Below the pieces are notes generated by a model. It worked only from the letters and a program-made list of their open reading frames with translations, did not search any database and had not been told where the DNA came from. This document shows positions 33,315-44,430 of a stretch of 64,000 nt of DNA, piece by piece. Each line of letters opens with the position of its first letter. The first letter of the stretch is position 1. The stretch comes from Helopsaltes ochotensis (Eukaryota; Chordata; Aves; Passeriformes; Locustellidae), in NCBI GenBank assembly GCA_013400155.1, contig VXBM01000661.1, forward strand, positions 166,734 through 230,733, read 5' to 3'. The position numbers and the translations under genes are program-made.

Positions 33315-35460
33315 TAATGTTTTAGGGATAAGGCCTCTGTTGGGCCTTGTGCTTCAGCTGCACAAGACCAGGAATCAGAGAGAAACCCCATATGCCAGCT
33401 CTGGAAGCACCTTCCCCACCTCTTCCTTACTAGTAAGACCACTGTTGTGTCCTGCTGCAGGAACAATGCCCATGCATCACAACCTGGTAATATCAACTCC
33501 TGTTATATGCATCTTGCCTTCCTTTCCCAAAAGCTTGGCATTTGCTAAAAGTGACCCTGTGTTAGGACCCTCCTTCTGGCTGGGGACCAGGGACACGTAT
33601 TTGGGAAGGTGTGTTGGGCACACGCCTTGGGAACTGTAAGGCTCATTGCCAAAGGTTATACTGTCTGTGTTGCCTGATTACATACATCGATAAAAATATC
33701 AGATAAAAGCAGTGCGAAAGACAAAGTATTCTCGGCAGAAAGAGTGAATATGATCTCACACTATCTGCTTGCTTTCAAAGAAGAAAGTCACTCTAGATCC
33801 ACTATACTTTAAATGAAATACCACTCTAAAAGGGTAACAAAGTTATTTTAGAAACCCATATATTCTTTAAAGAACAGAATTGAATGACATATTTGGCTCT
33901 AAACCAATGTTAAGACTTTCAATTTTGAGGATTATTACCGGTGACTATAATGCTTTCCAAAGTCTCTTCTAGTATTTTGTCAATGACAACAGGCATTAAA
34001 ATAACATAGAGTCACTGTAAAACTTGGCATTTTGCTGCCTATATTTTGTTTAGGTTTACAAATGGTGGTGCTTCCACCTAGCACGGAAAATATATTCTTC
34101 ACTGGATTTAAAACATATTGTATATTAAAAAGTCTTAATTCAAATATTTTCATTATGCCACTTTTTTGCAAATTTGGAAATGTTCTGAAAAATGTGCAAA
34201 ATCCATTCATGCAATTTTACGCAGTGTATTACCTTACATTAATTAATCATCCGTAGTTATTTTAAGGAGATGATTTTAAAAGTGTTTTAAAGAGTTTAGT
34301 CTTACAGCATTGCAGTTTAAAACATAGTATATAGCCTTTATGAGTGCACCTAGAAGTGTTGGGCTTCTGAACCAGCCCATTTGCTGTCAGCCACAGGCAG
34401 AACAATTAGAATTACCTTGCTGTTACAGGGCAACTTTCCTTTGGGATTAAGCGTATTTCTCTGCCTGACGTTAATTGCTGTTGAAGCAATAATTCCACTT
34501 GCTCAAACCCTTATCAAATTCCTGGCATTAAAATTTAAAATTAGGATGAAATAAAGAAATCGCATGATGCCTCTCATAGCCTCATTATTTCATGCTGATT
34601 AATGTTGCTGCAAATGTGTCATTGAAGCTGCTGAACTGGGATGACCCAAGGTTAGGTCTTAGCCTCTGGCCTTCCCTCCCCAGGAGCCTTCAGCCCTTTT
34701 CAGCATAAGAAATTACATTTGATATTTTGGAAAAAATGTCATTTAGTTTTGAACTTGTTTTACATTCTGCTCCAAACAAACCACTCCCCCTCTCTACTCC
34801 CCCAGCCTGGCTCTGCCAGGGAGTTATCAGAGATGCCTCAACAGGGGCAAAATGGTGGAGGATCTAAAAATCTGCACATTAATGTTCCTGATGGCCAGTT
34901 CTTCACATCTCCATAAATGTTTGCAACTCCATAGCACAGCACAAGTGGAAATTGCTCTTGAATTTTTATCAGCTGATTAAGAGATGAAAACAAATTGTGG
35001 CTACTGAGGTTTACTGTGTAAACCTGAGGAACATGAAAAGGGAGGTTAATGGGTTCTTGACTTTGGCTTATTCAGCTGCTGAGAGTTATAAATCCAGACC
35101 TTATGGAAAGGACGTCTTTGCTACTAGGTATAAAATAATGCAGACATAGAAAAATATAAGTATGAAGGGTGCTATCTAGTGTTATCCATGTCTGAAGGTA
35201 CACTGGGCATTTTTTGTTCTTGGACAAAAGCTAAAGTTTAGCCTGGATTTTACAGCAGTTTGCTGTCTGTTATTGGAGATGGCATATTATGTCACTTTTC
35301 ATTTTTTTTTAATTGATGACTTGAATTTACATTTGTTTACTGAGATGCTAAAATGAAGTGAGGATAGTAATTTAAAAAAATACTATGACAGATTTGATCA
35401 AAGCAGTTGGGTAGTGGGAAGAGGTTTTGTGGCATTTAGATGAAACAAAGATTTTTTTTT
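33315..35460. other. Unique stretch, possible conserved non-coding block
   Basis: No gene is recognised. At 34440-34620 several TAAT/ATTA motifs (GTTAATTGCTG, GCAATAATTCC, CTGATTAATGTT) and a TGCAAAT octamer-like site lie close together, a composition often seen in conserved developmental enhancers. I cannot test conservation. A T-rich run ends against the LTR at 35460. Confidence 0.4.
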
Positions 35461-36159
35461 TGTCTTGGTTTGGAAGGATAGGTGTCTGCCAGGGAAAGCT
35501 GGGGTTTCCCTTGGAATGGAGAATGTAAACCCTCTCCCTCCAAATTATTTTAATTTTGCAATTAGGGGCTTTCAGGCAAAGATATGAGCATAGGAATAAC
35601 AATTCTTTACAGGGAATATTAAAAATACAAATGTAGTAGTACCAAAAAAAAAAAAACAACAACAAACAAACAAGCAAACAAACAAAAAATAAATCCTCCT
35701 GGAGTAACAGAAACGGTTCTATTGGAGTAGAGATGATCCTGTAGAGGGGATCCAGTGGTGGCAAGATAGGTCCAGTCTTCCTCTGGGAAATCCAGTGGAA
35801 AAACAGGCTGTCTTGGTGTTTCTGATTCTCAGGATTTATCTAGGTAGGAATGGTTGGCTCCTCCCACTGGGTGGAGCATCTCCCAACGGGATGATGCAAT
35901 TGTATCAGTCACGCAGTGAGCCTTAATGGCCCATTAACAGCAGATCCCCCTGGAGGGAGGATGGGTTATGGAAGAGATAAGAAACACTGCTCCATCTGGT
36001 TTTAACAGCTGCCCCATTAGCAGAAGGCACCTGCCCCCTCCCCCCTCGAGTTATGAGGAATGGGTTATACAAGAGATAAAGAACAAACACCTCCCTAACT
36101 GGTTTCAACAGATGGAAAATAGAATACACATTTTTGATTACATATTGCAACCCAAGACA
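35461..36159 (-). mobile_element. Family B solo LTR
   Basis: It runs from TGTCTTGGTTTGGAAGGATA to CAACCCAAGACA, 699 bp, and matches the 17362-18052 copy over its length. On the minus strand TACCTAGATAAATCCTGAG is the likely TATA region. A run of A then (CAAA)n at 35647-35690 occupies the same place as the CAAACAAACAACAA tract of the 2678 copy. Flanks (TTTTT; CTTTAC) do not match, so the duplication is decayed or lost. The ends are related to those of passerine LTRs I recall as ERVK-like, but the class is uncertain. Confidence 0.82.
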
Positions 36160-37338
36160 CTTTACATGAAAGTTTGCTGCCTATAAAATGTCCCATTAAA
36201 ATCCTTCCTTTTTATAAAAGTAAGTGAAATTGCTTTTAAATGTATTTCCCTACTGGGTTTATTTTGCCTCAAGACATCAGCATCACATTAACAGTATCAT
36301 GATATTATTTTAACTCCAGGGCACTTGCTGTTACTGTATAACTTGTATAACACCATAAATAGAAAAAGCTTCTGCTTTAAGATAAGTCACAAAGAATTCT
36401 CACATATCAACATGTGAAGATCTGGAGGATGTAATATGGAGATTGGAAAATTACTGTCAATTTGCTGATTCTGAGAAAATCTGTAAATTGGTAAACAATC
36501 TTGTTGTTAGGACAGATCTTTTAAAAATTATCATTATTGATGCTCTTTGAACTACAGACCTGGCCAATACTGGTCATCAACACAAGAAGAGATAGCACCA
36601 GCAAAACACTGAACCTGGATTATTATGAGCCTCTGAGCCCTTGTGTAGTTTAGTGTTGATACTGTAGTGTCCTGCTGAGGCAGTCAAATCCTGCAAATAA
36701 CATTTTCTTAAATTGCTCTGCAAATTTGAAATTACTCTTGATGTCTTGAAGGTTTTTGTGAAAGCTAAGCCATTCTTTACGGATCCTTGTTCTCCATAAA
36801 TTAGGCTGCAGCTCAAGAGGGTACTTCATTAGTGTCTCAATCACGCATTTTTCAAGTGGAATGTTTTTAGTGCAAATGTCATGGATTCCAAGAGTTATGT
36901 TTGGTTAAGTTAGAGCAAAACTCTTCAGTGAGATTGCTGAAAATATGTAGTCTTAAAAACAGGCAGGGCCTGCTGGAAGGCTCTGTGATTTCCATGTGCA
37001 AGAGATGTTTCCCTCCCCTGTCCTTTCAGTCCTGGCACAATAAGGAACTGGACTCTGTCAGGTTCCCAGGCACTACCCAGAATCAAGCCGGTAGTTCCCA
37101 CAGTCAACTTGTGCCATGAGCACCAGCAGTTTCCATTTTCAGAGGTGTGAGGTATTCTAGCACATCCTTTAAGACAGTAATTTCCCAAAAGGGTGTTCTA
37201 TGTGTGTATGTGTGCACAGTTATAAAGCTGGACACATATGACCTTCATACTCTCAAAGCCATGTTCTGCAGCCCTGACACTATCCTGGTAATATTCCTCA
37301 AACTGAGAACCCTTTGTGCTGATTTGAAAGCAAACCAG
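36160..37338. other. Unique stretch between LTRs
   Basis: AT-rich unique sequence with no recognisable element or gene. The short open frames on either strand have no domain. Confidence 0.55.
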
Positions 37339-37831
37339 TGAGACACTCCAAGTCAGAAATACAACTTATTAGGAGGGAAAAAAAAGAGTAAAATAAAATA
37401 AAATAAATGCAATAGCACAACCTGACAGCCTGTTATTTAGGATGGTGATAGCAGTCCAGATGAAGTGGTCTTGTTGAAGCAGTGATCCCGTAGAAGGGTC
37501 TGATAGCTCTTGTCCTCTGTGAATCCAGTGGGTAAGGGCCCCCAGTCGTGTTCCAGATCCCAAATTATATCTAGGTGGGAATGCTTGGCTCCTCCCCCTG
37601 GTCGGAGCTTCTCACAAGGGGATGATCTCTTTCTATGAGTCATGCAATGGGTCCTTGATTGCCCATTAAACAGAGACAGCTCCTGAGGGAGTTACCTATG
37701 AGTCATGGGCAAGGCATTGATGGGCCCATGAACAGAAGATAAGGGAAGCATTGCCCCACCTGGTTTCATCAGCTCATGAAGATGGTGACAGAATACATAC
37801 TTGGGCACATCTTACATTGTAACCTAGGACA
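37339..37831 (-). mobile_element. Diverged or truncated family B LTR
   Basis: The right end (GTAACCTAGGACA), CCTAGATATAATTTGGGATC on the minus strand and the AGGAGCCAAGCATTCCCAC block match the 35461 and 17362 copies. The left end differs (TGAGACACTCCAAGTCAG) and carries (AAAAT)n at about 37391-37408. It is 493 bp long with no target duplication. It is either a subfamily with a different U5 or a truncated, rearranged copy. Confidence 0.7.
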
Positions 37832-39533
37832 CCCTTGCTCTTTTCTGATGAGCTATCCGGGAATCTGTTCTCAGTATGATTTTGCTTGCTAGGAAAGCAA
37901 CCAATTTTCTTTCCCTTATGCTTCAGCTGCTTGTTAAATTCACCTTGGACAGATAACATCACAGTTTGTAAAGGTGTGTTAAAACCTTTGAGATGTTATT
38001 TTCTACAAAAAAATAAAACCATCGAGTATCTTCTTGATTTAGATTTGAAACACTCATTAGAAAACCCTCAGAGCTGGTTTGATCTGCTACAGGCAGATTT
38101 GCACAACTCTTTTGTTTGGTTCTGATTTTGCACACAACGTCAGAATCAAATCCAAGCAGCTGTGTCCTGCAACCTGGCAGCACACCAGGGCATCCACAGT
38201 CTTGGACACTTGCTACATGGTGCTGACATCAATAGCTTTCATCCTTTCTATTACTAAGGCATTGCACCATTTGACAAGATTTGAGTTATAGGTACTTTTA
38301 CCAAACAAATCCGTATTTCTCTTGTCTCTGGCACTGTATTGAGAGATAGTGATCGGGATGAGCTACTGCATTCCAAGGCTTGGAAACAGAACACAAGGTT
38401 TAGTAGAGGCTGATTGTGTTACTGTTAAATGTAGCTACTGTTCCACAGCAGGGCTGAAGAAGAATAAATAACATGTTCCCTTCAAGAGCAGGCTGCTATG
38501 GCTGCAACCCTGGGCAATAAGGTGTGAATGTACCAGTACCATGATACAATTTCAAGAAAGATTGTTTTGTATTTATGTGGTGAACAGAAATTTAATGTTG
38601 CAGTGTTGCATGGGGAAAAATTCAGATTTTACCAGCTACCTCTAATCTTTTGGTAGGCCTGCCAGCTGAAGTTGGATGTAAAGGGGCAGATGCCAATGGA
38701 AATCTAACATCAGCCCAGGAATTTCTAAGACCCTCTCTACTGTAGCAAGTTTAAGAAAGGGAATCCAGCATGTTGGAGCTGGAGGCAGCTACTTTGCCCT
38801 GATGGTCTTTTCCGTCATACAAAGGAGAGCTTCTCAAAAAAGGAAAGCTGCTTAGCAGCAGAGTGTAGTAGCAAGTGTTTGAAAGTGTTTGTATATATTT
38901 GGAAAATATATACATATATATATACACATATATATATACACATACATATATATACATATATACACATACATATATATATACACATATTCACTTTGAAATT
39001 TCAGATCAAAATGACAAATGTAAAATACATTGCACATTGAAGTGCTTTTTATCAGACAATAATTTAACAGCATTCTCAGCTCAAAAAATTGAAATCAGTG
39101 ACATGTCAGGAAATAATGTCTTGGGACTGAAGACCATTTTGGTGACTGCTAACACAGTGATGATTTCCTGTCTAAAGTCAAAGAGGTCAATAACTCCAGT
39201 TAGAAAGAAAACCTTTTAGAGGAAAGGGAACTCAAGTCAGAGGAACTCACTGGACTATTTAAGTAACAAAATTTTTGAGATCCAATAAACAAGCTATTTC
39301 CAGTCCAGTAAGCAACATTCCTCAACTACAATTCAGGCACAGGAGAAATTAATTAAGCTCAGTATGTGTGTAGCTTGTAAAACCATTCACAGCATTACAG
39401 AATTATTTCAGCAACACTTCTCATTCCAGCTTGGCTCTCCACAGGGCAGTTCACAAAGGAGGATCACAGACTCACTGTCACTACATGAAGTGTTTTGGAA
39501 AACCCCAGGTAGAATTCATCCTGTGTGGTTGGA
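37832..39533. other. Unique stretch with a microsatellite
   Basis: No gene is recognised. The AT/CA microsatellite at 38890-38988 is listed separately; open frames crossing it (Tyr/Ile-rich) are by-products. Confidence 0.6.
38890..38988 (+). repeat. TA/CA microsatellite
   Basis: Alternating purine-pyrimidine sequence made of TATATA and CACATA blocks, about 100 bp. It is a likely polymorphic marker. Confidence 0.95.
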
Positions 39534-39960
39534 TAGAATCATAAAGTCATTTAGGTTGTCAAAGAACTTCAAGATCACCAAGTCCAGCCATTCTGCCAAC
39601 ACCGCCAAGGTCATCAGTGAACCTAGTCCACAAGTGTCACATTCACAACTCTTTCAAATCCCTCCAGGGATTGTGACTCCACCCCTGCCCTGGTCAGCTT
39701 GTTCCAGGCCCTGGTCAGCAGGCCTTTTAGTGGAGAAGTTGTTCCCAATATCCAATCTAATCCTTCTCTGGTGCAACTTGAGGCCATTTCCTCTTGTCCA
39801 GTCACTTGTTACTTGGGACAAGAGACTGAGTAAGTCCAGGTAGACAACATCCTCAGCTGTTCCCTCATTCCCTTGGTGGGTCCCCCATCACAGGAGGAGA
39901 TAAGGTTGGTCTAGGATGACCTGCCTTTCATAAAGTCATGCTGACAGGTGTTTCCCTTCT
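39534..39960 (-). mobile_element. CR1 LINE fragment (3' region)
   Basis: The plus strand opens TAGAATCATAAAGTCATTTAGG and continues through CTCCAGGGATTGTGACTCCA, TCCAATCTAATCCTTCTC, CAACTTGAGGCCATTTCC and a CCTGCCTTTCATAAAGTCATG segment. This order is the antisense of the avian CR1 3' end (end of the reverse transcriptase frame plus 3' UTR). It is 5'-truncated, as usual for CR1, and visibly diverged. It lies antisense to the inferred host gene. Confidence 0.85.
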
Positions 39961-42900
39961 GCATCAATTGTAATGGGAGGGTTTTATCCATCTCAGCCGA
40001 TCAATGTCTGTGTGAAATACAGTCGTAAATGAGTATCACCTCCATCTGACTAAAGCCAACGTGAAATCTGGTAGGTCAACAAAAGGTTAGAGCAATGATG
40101 TCATAGTCAGGGTTAGTGCTCAGACTATGGGACTTGCTCTGGCAGGCCTGGTCTGCTCGGGGCTGACAGGGTCTATCTGACAAAGGAAATAAGTATCTTT
40201 GGTCTAGGACTTGCCAGATGAGTGAGGGGACTTTAAACTAGGTTTAAACTGGGTTCAAGAAGATTTCTACATGTGCTTCTGCATATTAGCCTACTCAAAG
40301 TAGGGAGCACTAGCCCTGAATTTCACCGATTGCCACTGGGAATGATTCTCCTGCCTTTGCTTTAGTTAAGCATGTCTCTAATGCTTCAAAAATGGGTCAT
40401 CTTGGTTTTTTCCTCTGATCTCACAGGTTCTTTTCTCACCACACAAATACTGATCTGGAATCAGCATAGGCCTAGCCCTGCTCCCAGATCTTGCAAAATA
40501 GTTTAGGAAAAGTGCATGTAACACTTGTTAGTTGTTTTGACTACCTCATTTTTGATGTGAAATGACAGTTCGTCTTAATGAGTGTTGTCAAATTACTAGC
40601 TTTGCATGAAATGTGTTACCCATATGAGGGGGTATTAATCTATGCCTAGCACCTGAAACAGGATTTTAAGTTTAAAAGCTGTAATCTGATCTCTGTATTT
40701 AGCTCTTCCTGTTTCAGAGATATTCAACTAGCAAATACCTATGCTACTATTTTATATAAATCCTATTTCAAGTATTTGCATTTCAAATTTGGTTGGACTT
40801 ATGCAAAAGGCTCTGCATACTGTAAGGCAGCTGGGTTTGGAGGCTTCCCACTGAAAAGTATTAGTGTAGTTCAATGCATGTTCCACAAAATGTGCAAGAG
40901 ATGATCACATCTCAGGGTGCTATTTTTCAACTGTGACTAATGCCCCATTACAGCCCCCACAGTCATCCTTGCCACTGCAAAACACTGTAATTCAAGCATG
41001 GAGCTATATGCACAGATAGGGATGCCAAGAACACTTAGCAACCTATGATTCAGCCCAGCAGATTAGGATAATGCATTCTATCCATAAAGAAAAATATGCT
41101 TTTAGTGTACTACTAATGTTTTTCATTCTGAAAGGGAGGAAGTTTTCTGCACAGGGTTTTTCCCTCCTCCAAGGGAAATAGCTCCTTAGAGATGATAATT
41201 CCAAGAGCCTGTACCTAGCCCAGCCAGTCCTCAGGGCCAATGAACTCAGACAAAACCACTTCACTTCTTGCTCCCGCATGAGCCACAGAGACCTCAGTTT
41301 AGCTGAAGAGTGCTCACCCATTCTTGATCACATGCAGTGATCTTTCTGCAGCAGGTCTGGTTTCTTTCTCTAAAAGAGGAGGAGCACTTCTAACATTGCT
41401 GGGAAGCAGGAGGTGTTTGAGATGCTTCCTAATATCGTTAAAACAGGGAGAATCTGCAGATACCCTGCAAAAGGAAGGACGTTTGCATGGAAGTTATTGT
41501 TCACTGTAACACCCTCCTTCTCTGGGGAAACAAGTGTATAGAGGCGCAGGTGAAACACAAGGGAGCCTGAGGTACTTTATGGCCATAGTTTAGGGAAATC
41601 AGCACACAAAAAACCAGCTGTCAGGCAATCTGTCTCCTAGTTGCAAGGCCTTGTGATATGGCTGGACATGCTGTGGGACACAAAAAGAGAGAAACAGAGC
41701 ACCTACGACCAGCTGTCCTTCTAGCCCTAGAGAAGGAGGGAAGCCAGTCTCTGTTCTTTTCACCACCTGGAATAAGACAGGCCTGTTGACTGAGGTTGTA
41801 GGGACACCTTAGTTGGAGTATAAAACACCCTGATTCTGACCTGATGCTCTGGAGCAGCAAAGTCTCATCAGCTTGGATAGGAGCCATAAAACCTATTCTA
41901 GTGGTAGGTGAGGATCTTTCAGAGCTTTCCTTCGGAGAAGGAGAGGACTAGTGGGCTGTGTACACTGGGGGAACAAAAGCCTGTTAAGGAAATTTTCCAG
42001 TCTGACTAATGAGACTCTCTGGCTCTCACACTTCCAATGCCAGAGACTTTTACTGCTGGTACCGAGGCCCCTTCACAACAGCAGTTCCAGTGAGCCCTCG
42101 AGTGCCTTGATCCTACACTCCCCTCACATACAGTTAGACCAGGTTTTCCATAGCAGAGTCTCAGATGTCTCATTCCATAAAGTCATTTATTCCTGGTGCA
42201 GTCCTGTGGCTGTGGCAGGCACGGTAACATTCTTATCATCTCTCAGCAGCCTACTGCCTGTTGTTACTTTTTAGGGCAGAAATTCAATAATGCAAATAAG
42301 ATGGAATGCTTATTACTGTATTTGCATGTTTTGACATGCATTAACTTCATTAAAATGAAAGTTACTAATGCTTGGACGTTAAGCCTGGAAAGGCTGTGGT
42401 GTCAAACAAGCCTTAAAGGATGGTCTTGGCTGGCATCTCCCTGAGCCACAGACCAGCCAGCCTCGGCTGCTCCTGCTTGGTGGTGCCCAGAGCTATGTGG
42501 GGCTAAACTCTGCCTTTTAGCTCTTTCCTGCCATTATCTGGGGTTGCATTGGCTGGGGACTAGGAAAAGAAATAAAAGAACAACTAAAAGAGCGAGTCCT
42601 TGGATGCCTTTCCTGCTGCTTCCTTGGCTCTGGCTTCCCTATCCCTCTCTCTGGCTTCTGCCTGTTGTGACTATGCCGAGCCCATCTCACACTTCTCTCT
42701 GCTGTCATCCACTAAGGCACACTGGTGTGCATGTGTTGAGGGTTGGGCCACAAGTACAAGTTTCTGTAGAAAGAAAGGCAAGATTCTTCAAAGACTTCAT
42801 GTATAAAGACCCAACACCAAAATAATGTAGGGCTGCCCAAATAGTCCCTTTGAAATTTTGAGTGTTAATGTGCAAAGTCAGTAAGGCACCAATTGAGTTC

Positions 42901-43049
42901 ATTTATACATCAGGAAAGGAGGAGAATACCTCATAATCTAACCTAAAGGCGTACAGTGATCACCATTCCTTTCTTTCCTCGCGCAATTCCCATTCCCTGC
43001 AGTTGAGGGCTGCCAGGGCACGGTGTATGGGGCTCCTGTGCGTGTGACA
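39961..43049. other. Unique stretch, no recognised gene
   Basis: AT-rich to average composition. I see no LTR, CR1 or coding exon. Short domain-free frames at 41043-41321 minus, 41951-42274 plus and 42544-42825 plus are unremarkable. Confidence 0.5.
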
Positions 43050-43375
43050 CGGTGACAGCAGGTGGCAGCAGGATCCCACCGGCTGCCGGCATTAACCCAT
43101 CCCCAGGGTTCGGCTGGGAGCCCCAGCGGCCCGGGCAGGTGCAGGTGGAGCGGTGAGAGCTGCGGGGGCGCCTGTGCTGCACAGCGCGCTGAGCTCGCCC
43201 TCGCCTCGGGAGCCCGCGGGATGTGCGCCGACCGCAGCGCCGGACACCCGCCAGCCTGCTGCTGCCAGCGCCCATGGAAAGGAGCGTGGGGACAACAACG
43301 GCATTTCCGGGCGCAGCCTGACCACGGCTCTTCGCTTTTGTCACCTGACAAGGCACCGGCGCCACTAGGTGGGGA
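43050..43375. promoter_or_regulatory. Isolated CpG island
   Basis: About 32 CpG dinucleotides in roughly 330 bases by my count, in a GC-rich block bounded by AT-rich DNA. No repeat family is recognised in it. In birds such islands often mark promoters, so it could be an alternative KCNIP4 promoter or that of a non-coding RNA; open frames here (42938-43426 minus, 43062-43442 plus) are the kind expected from GC-rich DNA. At 43359-43372 GCGCCACTAGGTGG fits 12 of 14 positions of the CTCF core on the minus strand. Confidence 0.5.
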
Positions 43376-44386
43376 TAAGAGCCTTTTTAGGCTGAAGGAA
43401 GATAACATTGCAACAAACAACGGCATGAAGTTGCTGCCTTAATTGTGTCACTTGTAGAGTAAAGAGGGGAGAGCCTGGTGTGGGACTTTCACCTGGAGTG
43501 TGAGACTGTCACCTGGAGAGAGGAGAAGCTGTGCGTGGGACCATTTGTCACATTCCCACCCCAAGAATGATGCAGAATCACTCCGTGCTGTAGAGTCTAA
43601 CTCAGTGCTTCGGACAGCCAGTGGGGTTAGAAATCTGGGAAACCCGGATATTTCCCAGAGGTGGGATATTTCAGTTAGAATGGCAGCCTGCCACCCAGCA
43701 TGGGAGAGGCTCTTCTCGTGACGATTATTAAACTACCATCAATAAATTTACTCTCTTTTGGCAAATGAAAAAAATGTTTCACTCAAATATTTTTCACCCA
43801 AATCTCATTCTGTAAAGAAAACTGCTTGGAGACTGATGTGAGGACCTCGTTATGAAAGCTCACCTGACTCTAGCTGATAGTTGGGGTCCAGGTACTTGCT
43901 TCCATAGTAGGAGCAGAAGTTCACCTTATGGATGTTTTCTTGTATTTAAAAGGTCAATGAAAAGTGTACAAACCCAGTCTTTCCCACTTTGCTCAGCCTT
44001 ACATTCAGCCATGCTGTTTTAAACAATGCTGAAATCGGTCGCATTGTAAAGCAGCCGTGGAAGGGAATGCTGGGGTTGGAGGGCAAGGCTCAATGAACAG
44101 ACAGAACAGTACTTTTTAGCAAGAAAGACAACAGATATTATGTTTTGCCCTTTGGCAGTGCAACATTTTTTTATTAAATTATCAAGTTAAAACAAAACTC
44201 CTTTAATTATTTAAGGACTAGGAGAAAAGTACAGTTAAATAAGTTATTCATCATGATACAAATAGCTATTTTAATTCTAAGTACTGTAACATTTTTTAGG
44301 GAACCATTATTTATTTGCACTCTTTTATTAAGAGAGTTTTATTAAGTTTGAAGTTGTAACCCCGGATTTGTATGTTGTTTTCTTGC
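43376..44386. other. Flank of the CpG island
   Basis: At 43471-43520 a segment TGTGGGACTTTCACCTGGAG is followed by a diverged second copy (GTGAGACTGTCACCTGGAGA). The rest is AT-rich, with no exon recognised. Confidence 0.5.
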
Positions 44387-44430
44387 AGGTAAGTCTGGAT
44401 TGGTCTGTTTGAACTGTGCAGTTCACGAAT
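44366..44430 (+). other. Candidate recursive splice site with RS-exon
   Basis: A pyrimidine-rich tract ends in TTTTCTTGCAG (to 44388), followed at once by GTAAGTCTGG (from 44389), which gives CAG|GTAAGT: a 3' splice site fused to a consensus 5' splice site. A second GTAAGT begins at 44431 after GAAT, which defines a 42-base exon 44389-44430. This is the layout of vertebrate recursive splice sites in long introns of neuronal genes. It lies on the same strand as the KCNIP4 exon at 51429. Use in vivo is inference. Confidence 0.5.

Noticed and set aside
35455..36165. Target duplication for the LTR at 35461-36159
   Set aside because: The flanks TTTTTT and CTTTAC do not match. Allowing the T run to slide would make almost any match possible.
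38751..39219. Tyr/Ile-rich frames around 38.9 kb
   Set aside because: Translation of the TA/CA microsatellite.
43062..43442. Plus-strand frame ending MKLLP, as in the middle of the main KCNIP4 first exon as I recall it
   Set aside because: Only five residues agree, the residues before them do not match, and a stop follows at once instead of the expected Cys-Ser-Ala. Coincidence in a CpG island.
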